Shown here piece after piece: positions 33,171 through 41,539 of a stretch of DNA of 64,000 bases (positions are counted from its first letter, which is position 1; each line of letters starts with the position of its first letter). The position numbers and the translations under genes are program-made. The notes beneath the pieces were generated by a model. The model saw only the letters and a program-made list of their open reading frames with translations, searched no databases and was not told the DNA's origin. Source of the DNA: DASQPA01 sp963757335 (GTDB taxonomy: Bacteria; Acidobacteriota; Thermoanaerobaculia; Multivoradales; UBA5704); contig CAVWRJ010000008.1 of assembly GCA_963757335.1 (NCBI GenBank), forward strand, positions 558,001 through 622,000, read 5' to 3'.

Positions 33171-33536
33171 ATGGCAAGCATGGTGGACGAACCTCTAGAA
33201 ACGTTGCGCCGGCTCTGTCTCGCCCTGCCGGAGACCAGCGAACGGCTCAGCCACGGCGAACCGGCCTGGTTCGTGCGCGGCAAGAAGACGTTCGTCACCT
33301 ACGCCGACCACCACCACGACGACCGCCTGGCCTTCTGGTGCGCCGCGCCGGACGGCGCCCAGGAGGTGCGCGTCGCTGCCCATCCGGACCGCTTCTTCGT
33401 TCCACCCTATGTCGGCCATCGTGGCTGGCTCGGCGTGTACCTGGACCTGCCGGTCGACTGGGACGAAATCGCCGATCTCGTCGCCGACGCCTACGACAGG
33501 GTGGCTCCAAAGCGGCGGGTCAGGAACCCGGAGTAG
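33171..33536 (+). CDS. MmcQ/YjbR family protein
   Basis: The 121-residue product fits the YjbR double-wing fold: LRRLCLALPETSERLSHGEPAWFVRGKKTFVTYAD at the N-terminus, then LAFWCAAPDGAQEVRVAAHPDRFFVPPYVGHRGWLGVYLD and WDEIADLVADAYDRVAPK. The family is thought to bind DNA but its role is not established. The gene stands alone. The start is ATG at 33171; an internal Met at residue 4 is an alternative. Confidence 0.85.
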   Translation: MASMVDEPLETLRRLCLALPETSERLSHGEPAWFVRGKKTFVTYADHHHDDRLAFWCAAPDGAQEVRVAAHPDRFFVPPYVGHRGWLGVYLDLPVDWDEIADLVADAYDRVAPKRRVRNPE

Positions 33537-33669
33537 CTTTGTCCCCTCTCCGGGCTTCCCCAGCACCGTAGAGAATGAGACTCTGTACCACCCCGGCCTG
33601 GCTGGGCCCCGCCCGTTCGGCGGATGCGCCCGAACCACCGTCACCGAGAACCACGAGACTGGAGGCAGA

Positions 33670-34380
33670 ATGAAAGGCCTTACCGAGAGACTGGAAGCGA
33701 ACCCGCTCCGCAAGGAGCTGATCCATCATCCGTTCTTCAAGGAGATGAAAACCGCTGACTTGACCCATGAGCAGGTAGGGGTCTTCCTCGGGCAGTGGTG
33801 GCATCCCCTGCACTACTTCCCCAACTTCCTCGGGCGTTGCATCGACGCCGTCCCGGCGCTCGCGATGAAGACCGCGTTCTGCAAGATCCTGAACCAGGAG
33901 CTGGGCGAGGGCAATCCGGCCAACGCCCACGAGCAGCTCTACATCAAGACGATGGAGGATGCGGGCTTCGACCGCGCCACCGTCTCTGAGGCGGCGCCCT
34001 TCGAGGAGACCCGCCTGATGGTCGAGCGCTATCGCGAAGCTTCGAGCAAGCGCCTTACCGCCCTGGGCTTCGTCTATGGCACCGAGACCGTCGACCTCGC
34101 CATGGTCGGGGGTGTCGGCAACGCCGTCCGGCGGGTCTCCGGCCTCAAGGACCTGCCCTGGGTCGACATCCACATCCAGCAGGAGCCCGATCACGTCGAG
34201 CAGGCCGGCGAGGCCCTCCAGAACGCCTTTACCGACGGCGAGGTCGCGACGATCGAAGCGAGCGCCGAGGAGCTCTGGAGCCTCTGGATCGCCTTCTTCG
34301 ACCGCCTGCGGCAGGGCATGTTCCCGGACGCGGTGGTCCGCCCGGCGGCCGCCCGCACCGAGGAGTTGGTAGCGGTCTAG
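33670..34380 (+). CDS. Haem-oxygenase-fold iron-containing redox enzyme (TenA/PqqC-like)
   Basis: This 236-residue all-helical protein belongs to the large haem-oxygenase-like group. Candidate metal or cofactor ligands are His20 and Glu25 (HHPFFKEM), His46 and His49 (QWWHPLHYFP), Glu77 and Glu80 (LNQELGEG), and the ETVDLAMVGGV and HIQQEPDHVEQ blocks with two His-x5-His-type sites. Such proteins range from PqqC to di-iron oxidases, so the exact reaction is open. A TGGAGGCAGA site precedes the ATG. A strong terminator follows. Confidence 0.8.
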   Translation: MKGLTERLEANPLRKELIHHPFFKEMKTADLTHEQVGVFLGQWWHPLHYFPNFLGRCIDAVPALAMKTAFCKILNQELGEGNPANAHEQLYIKTMEDAGFDRATVSEAAPFEETRLMVERYREASSKRLTALGFVYGTETVDLAMVGGVGNAVRRVSGLKDLPWVDIHIQQEPDHVEQAGEALQNAFTDGEVATIEASAEELWSLWIAFFDRLRQGMFPDAVVRPAAARTEELVAV

Positions 34381-34405
34381 ACCCGCATCACCCCGAACCC
34401 GTGAG

Positions 34406-34445
34406 AGAGCCTCGGTCCCGGCCAGGACCGAGGCTCTTCTTTTTG
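34406..34445 (+). terminator. Strong intrinsic terminator
   Basis: The perfect 13-base-pair stem AGAGCCTCGGTCC/GGACCGAGGCTCT with loop CGGCCA is followed by TCTTTTTG. It ends the haem-oxygenase-like gene. Confidence 0.95.
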
Positions 34446-34497
34446 TGGGCCCGGAAGCGGCGGTGGTGCTGCGGGAAGGAGGCTTCTGTAACTGCTT

Positions 34498-35457
34498 TCA
34501 GGCGATCGTGTCGACGACGACTTTCGTCGGCCCGTACTCGCCGCGGTTCAGCGGATCTTCCTGGGTGCTGTCCCACTTGACCTTGACGGTATGAATGACC
34601 GGCCGTCCCCTGGGAGCAGGGAGGTTGGTGGGGGCGGTCCGCGACCAGGGGAGGCCGTTCGCGGGGTTCGTTACGGCCCCGGCACTGAAGCCGAAGTAGG
34701 AGGCAGCTCTCGTCGTCTTGTAGAAGTTGGCCTCGCCCACCATCTTGAACCACCCTTTGGTCGTGTCCTGGCCGCTCCCCAGTTGATCCACAACGGATGC
34801 CAGACTGAAGGAGTCGCCGCTGTCCGGTTCGTCCTGCCCGTTCGGCACGATCCAGGCCTCCCAGTAGGTGAGCCAGCCGTTGAGACGGGTCTCGCCGCCG
34901 CTCGTCGCCACGTAGGTGTCGATCTCGGCGGAGGACATGTTGTTGCCCGTGCCCACGTTCTTGATCAAGAAGGTTTTCTTGACCTTCTGGATGATGAGGC
35001 CGCGGCCCCGGACGCCCTGGAGCTTCCAATCGACGATCCGCTGGAACTCGCCGCAGATGGCTTCCTCGTCCGTGCCCGTCCGCTTACGAGCAAAGAGATT
35101 GCGGGCCGCCCCCGCGACCGGGACGGTTCGGCCGCCAGCGGGACCTCGGGCCGGCTGCACAGCAGCGGCGGGTGGGAGAAGGATCTGCGCCGGGGCAGGT
35201 CGTACGACATTCGGGGGCGGAGGTGGGGGAACGGCGATCCGGACCGGTCCTCGGGACGGCTGGACCGAAGCCGGGAGGTGGCTCCGCAACGCGGCCTGTA
35301 TGTGGAGAGCCGGGTGCGGCTTCGCCTGGACCGCTCCCGGCGGCGTCAACCTGGCCGCGATCCGGACCAGCATGGCCTGGACATGCGGTGCCGGTTTCAG
35401 TCTCTCCGGAGCTGGAGGGGGTTGCGGGCCGCCCTTCGGCGGTGGTGCTTCTGTCAT
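34498..35457 (-). CDS. Proline-rich protein of unknown function
   Basis: The 319-residue product has a Pro/Ala/His-rich N-terminal half with loose repeats of the form PAPHVQAML and HPALHIQAALR, plus a PPPPPP run. A compact C-terminal part from about residue 130 (CGEFQRIVDWKLQGVRGRGL, ETRLNGWLTYWEAWIVPNGQDE, NFYKTTRAASYFGFSAGAV) follows. I do not recognise this domain. Proline-rich HVQAAL-like tails occur in some secreted or contractile-injection-linked proteins, but no such genes lie nearby. The start overlaps the cyclophilin stop by ATGA, so the two are coupled. Confidence 0.65.
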   Translation of the reverse strand: MTEAPPPKGGPQPPPAPERLKPAPHVQAMLVRIAARLTPPGAVQAKPHPALHIQAALRSHLPASVQPSRGPVRIAVPPPPPPNVVRPAPAQILLPPAAAVQPARGPAGGRTVPVAGAARNLFARKRTGTDEEAICGEFQRIVDWKLQGVRGRGLIIQKVKKTFLIKNVGTGNNMSSAEIDTYVATSGGETRLNGWLTYWEAWIVPNGQDEPDSGDSFSLASVVDQLGSGQDTTKGWFKMVGEANFYKTTRAASYFGFSAGAVTNPANGLPWSRTAPTNLPAPRGRPVIHTVKVKWDSTQEDPLNRGEYGPTKVVVDTIA

Positions 35458-35951
35458 TCGAGCTGGCCGCTGTCGGCGACGACGATCTTCTTGCGCGTGG
35501 TGCCGCTCGGCGAGCCCAGTGCCTCGATCTGCTTGACCACGTCCAGCCCCTCGGTCACCCGGCCGAAGACGACGTGCTTGCCGTCGAGCCAGGGGGTGGA
35601 GACGGTGGTGAGGAAGAACTGCGAGCCGTTGGTGTTCGGCCCGGCGTTGGCCATCGAGAGGACGCCCGGCCCGGTGTGCTTGAGCTGGAAGTTCTCGTCC
35701 GCGAACTTGTTGCCGTAGATCGACTTGCCGCCGGTGCCGTTGTGGTTCGTGAAGTCGCCCCCCTGGCACATGAATTGGGGGATGACGCGATGGAAGCTGC
35801 TCCCCTTGTAGCCGAAGCCCTTCTCGCCGGTAGCGAGGGCGCGGAAGTTCTCCGCCGTCCGCGGCACGACGTCGGCATCCAACTCCATGACGATCCGGCC
35901 GAGCGCAACGCCGTCGGCCTCCATATCGAAGAATACGCGTGGTTTGCTCAT
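35454..35951 (-). CDS. ppi: Cyclophilin-type peptidyl-prolyl cis-trans isomerase
   Basis: It catalyses proline isomerisation. The 165-residue product is close to eukaryote-like cyclophilin A: FFDMEADG at the start, FRALATGEKGFGYKGSSFHRVIPQFMCQGGDFTNHNGTGG, where the Arg in FHRVIPQFM is catalytic, and GSQFFLTTVSTPWLDGKHVVFGRV. There is no signal peptide, so it is cytosolic. The Met at 35951 (MSKPRVFFD) is chosen over one at 35969. It is translationally coupled to the proline-rich gene downstream. Confidence 0.95.
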   Translation of the reverse strand: MSKPRVFFDMEADGVALGRIVMELDADVVPRTAENFRALATGEKGFGYKGSSFHRVIPQFMCQGGDFTNHNGTGGKSIYGNKFADENFQLKHTGPGVLSMANAGPNTNGSQFFLTTVSTPWLDGKHVVFGRVTEGLDVVKQIEALGSPSGTTRKKIVVADSGQLE

Positions 35952-36088
35952 GGAGCGAGACGATAGCACGCCGTCTCTTCTCTGTCTTCGGGTTGATATG
36001 CTTGCTTAGACTCCATCGACCCCGGTTCTACTAGGACGGGTACCGCTCTGCCATGCAGGGCGGACCCGTTGCCTGGTGGCCGGCTCGA

Positions 36089-36595
36089 CTACTGCTCGTC
36101 CGCGGAGGGGCCGTAGATCGACGGCACCGGGGTGTCGGTCAGGCGCAGGTAGACGGAGAGCTGGCCGCGGTGGTGGATGGTGTGGCTGAGGAGCATGGTG
36201 CGAATGGCCCCGACCCGCGGCAGGCTGAAGATCACGTGGTCGCCGGCGCGGAGGGTCCAGGTCTGGGCGAAGGCGGCATCGTCGGCCTGGGCGATCGCCG
36301 CACGGCTCTTGATCACATTGGCGTCGAAGACGTCCAGCACCTCCTGGCGCGAGCGCGAGTCGAGGCGTTTGGGGGGCGCGGCGCCGGCCGCAGGCGTGAT
36401 GTCGCGGAATTCGGTCGTGAGGACGGTCGCTCCCAAGCTCGAGAGCTCGGCCAGGTGGCTCGCCAGGCGGCCCAGGGTCATCGACTTCTCGTGCGGCTGC
36501 CAGCCCATCTTCTCCTCGGGGACCCGCTCCAAGAGCCGCCGGGTGGTTTTCATCTCGTTGTCGAACTCGGGGAGCAACGTCTGCGCTAGGCTCAT
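36089..36595 (-). CDS. DinB family metalloprotein
   Basis: The 168-residue product has the four-helix DinB fold. Metal ligands are likely the His in LASHLAELS and the paired His in LLSHTIHHRGQLSVYLR, giving the three-His pattern of the family. RLTDTPVPSIYGPS is the typical C-terminus. DinB-like proteins are often thiol-dependent S-transferases such as bacillithiol transferase; activity cannot be assigned. The gene stands alone. Confidence 0.9.
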   Translation of the reverse strand: MSLAQTLLPEFDNEMKTTRRLLERVPEEKMGWQPHEKSMTLGRLASHLAELSSLGATVLTTEFRDITPAAGAAPPKRLDSRSRQEVLDVFDANVIKSRAAIAQADDAAFAQTWTLRAGDHVIFSLPRVGAIRTMLLSHTIHHRGQLSVYLRLTDTPVPSIYGPSADEQ

Positions 36596-36736
36596 TCAGA
36601 CCTCCGGTCGTTAGGAGCCCCGATGGTAGAGAAAGCCGGGGCATAGGGCAACTCCGGCGCCGGGACGGACCTTTACTCCCGCGTCCGTTTTCCGGCTCGC
36701 CTCGAACGCTCTCGGGGCCCTCTTTCGGTCGCTGTC

Positions 36737-37201
36737 CTACTTGAGGCTCGCCAGAAACTCCAGGAAACGGCCGAGCTGCTGAAGGTAGAGGGGCCGGAGC
36801 TCCAGCGCTTTACGCACGACGAGCTGCAGCCGCAGAGGATCGAGCTTGAGGCCGTAGCCGGTGCGGAAGAGGTGCCGGAAACGGCGTAGCTCGTCCAACT
36901 TCTCATAGGCCTCCCCGTCGAGGACTGCCGGACGGAGAGGGCTCAGGTCCAGCAGCATACGCTGCAGGAGAGCCTGGTGCCAGGATGCCGGATCGAGTTG
37001 GTTTTCGAACGCCTTGGCGATGTTCCGAAAGACGTTCTCGAAGGCGGAGTAGAGGCCGTGGAGACGGTACGCAACTACGATCAGTCGATCCTGCCCCTCG
37101 GATTCGACCAGATCCGGCTCTCCCAACTCGCGGTAGAGACTCTCGATGGCGTTGAGATCAGCCGCGAGATTACGCTCCAGCAGCAGGAACTTCTCGTTCA
37201 T
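36737..37201 (-). CDS. HEPN-domain protein, HepT-like, with altered catalytic motif
   Basis: The 154-residue helical protein is the HEPN partner of an MNT/HEPN toxin-antitoxin pair, in which HEPN RNases are normally neutralised by the nucleotidyltransferase. The family motif is RX4HXY. Here it reads RHLFRTGY: Arg109 and Tyr116 are kept, but the histidine is Thr114. RNase activity would therefore be doubtful. The start ATG at 37201 overlaps the MNT gene by 32 bases. Confidence 0.8.
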   Translation of the reverse strand: MNEKFLLLERNLAADLNAIESLYRELGEPDLVESEGQDRLIVVAYRLHGLYSAFENVFRNIAKAFENQLDPASWHQALLQRMLLDLSPLRPAVLDGEAYEKLDELRRFRHLFRTGYGLKLDPLRLQLVVRKALELRPLYLQQLGRFLEFLASLK

Positions 37202-37550
37202 AAACCTTCTCTCCCTCCTCCTCCACAGCGCGGGCGATCGGGCCTTCCCTCGGGCGCAGGTCGACATCCCGCTGGAGGTCCGATTCCAGGGCGCGCCAGA
37301 AGGGCGTCTCGACCGCGATGTCGTCGCAGTCCACGGCGATGTCGACATCGGAGGCGGGATGGAAACGGCCCGGCTGGACGACCGAGCCGAAGAGATAGAC
37401 GGTGCGGATGGGAGGAAACTCCAGCGCTCGCCGGCGGATCGCCGCCTTGGCCTTCGCGAGCGTCTGGAGGCGCAGGGTCTCCCTCTCGCTGCGAGCCTCC
37501 TGCTCGCGCCGGGAATGGTATTCGCGGGATGAGGAGGTCGAGGTGGTCAT
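37170..37550 (-). CDS. MNT-type nucleotidyltransferase (antitoxin)
   Basis: This is a 126-residue minimal nucleotidyltransferase. The active-site pattern is Gly55-Ser56 with Asp68-x-Asp70 (FGSVVQPGRFHPASDVDIAVD), GS followed by DVD with one extra spacer residue. In known pairs the enzyme AMPylates a tyrosine of the HEPN toxin. It overlaps the downstream HEPN gene, which is the usual order. It follows efp by 38 bases, so it may be transcribed with it. Confidence 0.83.
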   Translation of the reverse strand: MTTSTSSSREYHSRREQEARSERETLRLQTLAKAKAAIRRRALEFPPIRTVYLFGSVVQPGRFHPASDVDIAVDCDDIAVETPFWRALESDLQRDVDLRPREGPIARAVEEEGEKVYEREVPAAGA

Positions 37551-37588
37551 GGCGCCTGAAGAGAGACGTAAGAGCCCGCCGCTGCCTT

Positions 37589-38146
37589 CTACGCCCGGGA
37601 GAGGTACTTGTCCTCGCGGGTGTCGACCACCACCCGGTTGCCGACCTCGACGAAGGGGGGGACGTTGACGACCAGGCCGGTCTCCAGCTTGGCCGGCTTG
37701 TAGGAGGCGCTGGCGGTGGCGCCCTTCATGCTCGGCTCGGTGTCGACGACCTCCAGGGTCACCGTGTTGGGGAGGTCGAGGCCCACCGCGCGCTCCTCGT
37801 AGAAGTCGATCGAGATCACCGTGTTGGGGAGGAGGTAGAGCATGGCGGTCCCCAGCACCTCGTCGTCCAGGCTGACCTGCTCGTAGTTCTCCTGGTTCAT
37901 GAAGTGGTGGCCCGAGGAGTCGGAGTAGAGGTACTCCATGGGGTGGGTGTCGAGGATCGCCCGCTCCACCTTCTCGGTCGAGCCGAAGCGGTGCTCGAAG
38001 CTGTTGCCGCTCTTCAAGCTTCGCATCTTGGCCTGGACGAAGCCGCGCCAGTTCCCCGGCGTGACGTGCATGACGCTCATGATGCGGCAGATGTCCTTCT
38101 CAAAGAGGATGCACATGCCGGCGCGTAGGTGGGTCGCTGGGATCAA
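37589..38146 (-). CDS. efp: Elongation factor P, non-lysine tip
   Basis: EF-P rescues ribosomes stalled on polyproline. The 185-residue product has three domains (KOW-like N-terminus, two OB folds ending GLVVNVPPFVEVGNRVVVDTREDKYLSRA). The tip loop reads TPGNWRGF, so the modified residue position (Lys34 in E. coli, Arg32 in P. aeruginosa) is Asn32. None of the known tip modifications would fit. Non-basic tips exist in other lineages. The gene lies 51 bases downstream of an EF-G-like gene. Confidence 0.95.
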   Translation of the reverse strand: MIPATHLRAGMCILFEKDICRIMSVMHVTPGNWRGFVQAKMRSLKSGNSFEHRFGSTEKVERAILDTHPMEYLYSDSSGHHFMNQENYEQVSLDDEVLGTAMLYLLPNTVISIDFYEERAVGLDLPNTVTLEVVDTEPSMKGATASASYKPAKLETGLVVNVPPFVEVGNRVVVDTREDKYLSRA

Positions 38147-38197
38147 GTTCTTGAAACCTCCGTAGGGACTGCATTGAAAGAGCGGGCGGCGCCCGCT

Positions 38198-40306
38198 CTA
38201 GTGCTCCTCGTGCTCGGCGCGGCGGTGCTTGGCCGCCTCGGCGATGATCTTCTCCTGCACCGGCCGCGGGACCTCCTCGTAGTGCGAGAACTCCATGTGG
38301 AAGCTCGAGCGCCCCTGGGTCAGGGCGCGGAGGGTCTGCGCGTAGTTGAGCATCTCGGACATCGGCACCGTCGCCTTGATGACCTGGTTGCCGTTCTGTG
38401 CGTCCATCCCCTGGGGCCGGCCCCGCCGGTGCGACAGGTCGCCCATGATATCCCCCATGAACTCCTCGTTGGTCGTGATCTCGACCTTCATGATGGGCTC
38501 CAAGAGGGTCGGCCCGGCTTTCGCCATGGCGTCCTTGAAGGCGAGCGAGCCGGCGATCTTGAACGCCATCTCGGAGGAGTCGACGTCGTGGTACTGGCCG
38601 TCCAGCAGGCGGACCTTGAAGTCGACTACGGGGAAGCCGGCGAGGAAGCCTCGCCGCCTCGCCTCCTGGATCCCCTTTTCGACCGCCGGCCGGAAGTTGA
38701 GCGGGATGGCGCCGCCGAAGATCTCGTCCGCGAAGTGGAAGTCGCCGCCGCGCTCCAAGGGCTCCATCTTGATCTTGCAGTCGGCGAACTGGCCGCGGCC
38801 GCCGGTCTGCTTCTTGTGCCGGCCGTGCCCCTCGGCGGTCTTGGCGATGGTCTCCCGGTAGGGGACCTTCGGAGGGTGGAGGATGACCTCGACGTGAGAG
38901 CGGTGTTTGAGCTTGGCGACCGCGATCTCGATGTGGAGCTGGCCGGTCCCCGAGAGCAGGTGCTCGTGGGTGTCGGGGTCGCGGCTCGCCTTCAGGTTGA
39001 GATCCTCGTCCATCAGGCGCACCAGGGCCTCGCCGATTTTTTCCTCGTCGACCTTCGACTTGGGCTCGACGGCGAAGGCCATGGCGGGCTCCGGCACCTC
39101 GATCCAGTCGATCTGGACCGGCCGCTCCTTGGCGCAGAGGGTGTCGCCCGAGTGGGTCGCCTTGAGCTTGGCGACCCCGCCGATGTCGCCGGCGATCAGG
39201 GTCAGGACGTGGGCGCCGGTCTTCCCCTGGAGCTCCAGGAGGTGACCCAGCCGCTCGTTCTCCTCGGTCCGCGAGTTGTAGGCGGGGGAGTCGGAGTGGA
39301 GGGTGCCGGAGACGACCCGGAGGATCGAGATCTTGCCGGAGAAGGGATCGGAGAGGGTCTTCATGACGAGGGCGGCGACCGGCGCCGCCGGGTCGGCGGT
39401 CAAGGTGAGCGGCTCGCCGCCCATGTCGGTGGCCGGAAAGCCCTCGCGGTCGGCGGGGGAGGGGAGGAGGGCGACCATGGCGTCCAGGAGAGCGGCGGAG
39501 CCGATGCCGTGCCCCTCGGCCCCGACGACGACGGGGAAGAGCTGGCGCCGGGCGATCGCCCGGCGGAGGCCGGCCTCGAGATCGGCCTGCTCCAAGGTGC
39601 CGTTCTCGAAGAAGCCCTCCATCAGCTTGTCGTCGGTCTCCGCCACCGCCTCGACGAGCTGGGAGCGCAGGCGGCCGGCCTCGGCCTTGACCTCGTCCGC
39701 GGCGTCCGCCGGCAGATCAGCCGGCTCGGCCTTGCCGTTGCCGTCGCGGGTGAAGCGGTAGATCTTCCCCTGCACGAGGTCGATGACCCCCAGGAAGCCC
39801 GCCTCGCTCCCGACCGGCACCTGGATCGGCAGCACGCCGCGGCCGAAGCTCTTCTGGAGGCCCTCTAGAGCGCGGCCGAAGTCGGCCCGCTCGCGGTCCA
39901 TCTTCGAGAGGTGGATCATCACCGGCAGACCGATCTCCTCGGCGTAGCTCCAGGCCTTCTCGGTGTTGACCTCGACCCCGGCGACGGCGTTGACGGCGAG
40001 GAGGGCGGAGTCGGCGGCGCGCATCCCCTGCTTGGTCTCGGTGAAGAAGATGCCGTAGCCCGGACAGTCGACGAGATTGACCTTGTGCTGGCGCCAGGGG
40101 ACGAAACAGGTCGCGAGCCCGATCGAGATCTTCCTGCCGATCTCCTCGTGGTCGAAGTCGGAGAGGGTGTTGCCATCCTCGACCCGGTGGAGCCGGGTGG
40201 TGACCCCCCCGGTGTAGAGGAGGGCGCTGACCAGGGTGGTCTTGCCGGTGTCGTTGTGTCCTGCTACGGCGACGTTACGGATTCGTCCGGGATTCTCCAC
40301 CTGCAT
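38198..40306 (-). CDS. EF-G-like translational GTPase (EF-G II type)
   Basis: This is a 702-residue five-domain EF-G paralogue. P-loop GHNDTGKTT starts at residue 16; G3 is DCPGY (Asp80-Tyr84); G4 is SKMD. The G3 histidine that activates water in classical EF-G and EF-Tu is Tyr84, a pattern seen in EF-G II paralogues with slow or uncoupled GTPase. Domain IV has GRGQFADCKIKMEP, and domain V has MKVEITTNEEFMGDIMGDLSHRRG. The canonical fusA is not in the window. Strong Shine-Dalgarno (GAGGAGGAG) before the ATG. Confidence 0.93.
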   Translation of the reverse strand: MQVENPGRIRNVAVAGHNDTGKTTLVSALLYTGGVTTRLHRVEDGNTLSDFDHEEIGRKISIGLATCFVPWRQHKVNLVDCPGYGIFFTETKQGMRAADSALLAVNAVAGVEVNTEKAWSYAEEIGLPVMIHLSKMDRERADFGRALEGLQKSFGRGVLPIQVPVGSEAGFLGVIDLVQGKIYRFTRDGNGKAEPADLPADAADEVKAEAGRLRSQLVEAVAETDDKLMEGFFENGTLEQADLEAGLRRAIARRQLFPVVVGAEGHGIGSAALLDAMVALLPSPADREGFPATDMGGEPLTLTADPAAPVAALVMKTLSDPFSGKISILRVVSGTLHSDSPAYNSRTEENERLGHLLELQGKTGAHVLTLIAGDIGGVAKLKATHSGDTLCAKERPVQIDWIEVPEPAMAFAVEPKSKVDEEKIGEALVRLMDEDLNLKASRDPDTHEHLLSGTGQLHIEIAVAKLKHRSHVEVILHPPKVPYRETIAKTAEGHGRHKKQTGGRGQFADCKIKMEPLERGGDFHFADEIFGGAIPLNFRPAVEKGIQEARRRGFLAGFPVVDFKVRLLDGQYHDVDSSEMAFKIAGSLAFKDAMAKAGPTLLEPIMKVEITTNEEFMGDIMGDLSHRRGRPQGMDAQNGNQVIKATVPMSEMLNYAQTLRALTQGRSSFHMEFSHYEEVPRPVQEKIIAEAAKHRRAEHEEH

Positions 40307-40411
40307 TGTGGGCTCCTCCTCAGAAAATCAGGGGGGCAAATATACCACAGCGGTCGTTTGCAAACTGGCCGCTAAACAGTAGAGCGATTTGCCTTTAAGG
40401 CTTGCTTAGGT

Positions 40412-40441
40412 TTGACTCAAGAGCCCCTGGGCGCCTAGAAT
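40412..40441 (+). promoter_or_regulatory. Sigma-70-type promoter of the kinase gene
   Basis: TTGACT at 40412-40417 and TAGAAT at 40436-40441 are separated by 18 bases. The start codon is 36 bases further on. The region also carries the palindrome TTTGCAAA upstream. Confidence 0.6.
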
Positions 40442-40477
40442 CGCCCATCCACCCGGCAGCGCGACAGCGCCACGACG

Positions 40478-41539
40478 ATGCCTCTAAGCCCGACCAAGAA
40501 CCCGACCCGCCTGGGCCGCTACGAGATCCTGGACGAGATCGGCAAGGGAGCCATGGGGGTGGTGTACCTCGCCAAGGACCCCCTGATCGGCCGCCTCGTC
40601 GCCCTGAAGACCTTCCGGATCGGCTATTCGTTGAAGGATCTGGAGATGGAGCAGTTCCGCGCCCGCTTCATGCGCGAGGCACAGAGCGCCGGCATCCTCT
40701 CCCACCCCAACATCGTCACCATCCACGACGTCGTCGAGGAGAGCGAAGAGGGGATCGCCTTCATCGCCATGGAGTACGTGCGGGGGACGAACCTCAAGGT
40801 CCTCCTCCAGCGCGAGGGCGGGCTCGACCTCGCCTATGTCGCCGGGATCCTGGAGCAGATCGCCGACGGGCTCGACTACGCCCACTCGAAGGGGGTCGTC
40901 CACCGGGACGTCAAGCCGGCCAACATCATCATCACCGCCGACAACCGGGCGAAGATCACCGACTTCGGCATCGCCCGGATCGACACCTCGAACCTGACCC
41001 AGGAGGGGCAGCTCCTGGGGACCCCCAACTACATGGCCCCCGAGCAGATCCTCGGCCGCGAGGTGGACCACCGGGCCGACATCTTCTCGCTCGGCGTCGT
41101 GCTCTACGAGATGCTCACCCGCCACAAGCCGTTCCAGGGTGAGAACCTGACGGTGGTCTCCCACCGCATCATCTACGACCACTTCACGCCGCCGCGGGAC
41201 TATGTCGCCAACCTGCCGCGCGGGGTCGAGCCGATCCTCGCCCGGGTCCTCGACAAGGAGCCCGGCCGGCGCTACCAGCGGGCGAGCGAGATGGCGGCCG
41301 ACCTCTGCCGCCTGGTCACCGAGCGGCAGACGTCCGAGTCGCTCAACGAGACCCTCTCGCTCGCCTCGATCGTCCTGCCGGCGACCTCGGCGACCCCCAT
41401 GACCCCCATGGCCCCGACGCCCCCGTCATCCTCGCGATCCCCGCGATCGGGACGGAAGAGGGGACGGGCTCGGGCAGCACGATCTCGACCGTGCCCCCGC
41501 TCCCGGGCTCGCCGGGCGCCGCCCTGCCGCCCCCGGTAG
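40478..41539 (+). CDS. Ser/Thr protein kinase, N-terminal catalytic part (frame broken near 41400)
   Basis: Hanks-type kinase: glycine loop GKGAMGVVYLAKD, Lys44 in VALKTF, HRDVKPANI with Asp144, DFG at 162-164, and GTPNYMAPEQ. All catalytic residues are present, so the domain (residues 14-275) should be active. After residue about 308 the frame changes from Ala/Thr/Pro-rich linker to arginine-rich nonsense (SSSRSPRSGRKRGRARAARSR) and ends at 41539. The sensible continuation is in the next frame from about 41401. A single-base loss in the C-rich repeat ACCCCCATGACCCCCATGG would explain it. Confidence 0.88.
   Translation: MPLSPTKNPTRLGRYEILDEIGKGAMGVVYLAKDPLIGRLVALKTFRIGYSLKDLEMEQFRARFMREAQSAGILSHPNIVTIHDVVEESEEGIAFIAMEYVRGTNLKVLLQREGGLDLAYVAGILEQIADGLDYAHSKGVVHRDVKPANIIITADNRAKITDFGIARIDTSNLTQEGQLLGTPNYMAPEQILGREVDHRADIFSLGVVLYEMLTRHKPFQGENLTVVSHRIIYDHFTPPRDYVANLPRGVEPILARVLDKEPGRRYQRASEMAADLCRLVTERQTSESLNETLSLASIVLPATSATPMTPMAPTPPSSSRSPRSGRKRGRARAARSRPCPRSRARRAPPCRPR

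Noticed and set aside
36000..36088. Possible small RNA or tRNA gene in the gap after the cyclophilin gene
   Set aside because: No tRNA arm pattern such as GTTCGA with matching stems could be found. The gap shows only weak, scattered pairing.
41380..41420. Programmed -1 frameshift in the kinase gene
   Set aside because: No X-XXY-YYZ heptamer occurs in the right phase, and no strong downstream pseudoknot is visible. The C-runs make an indel the simpler reading.
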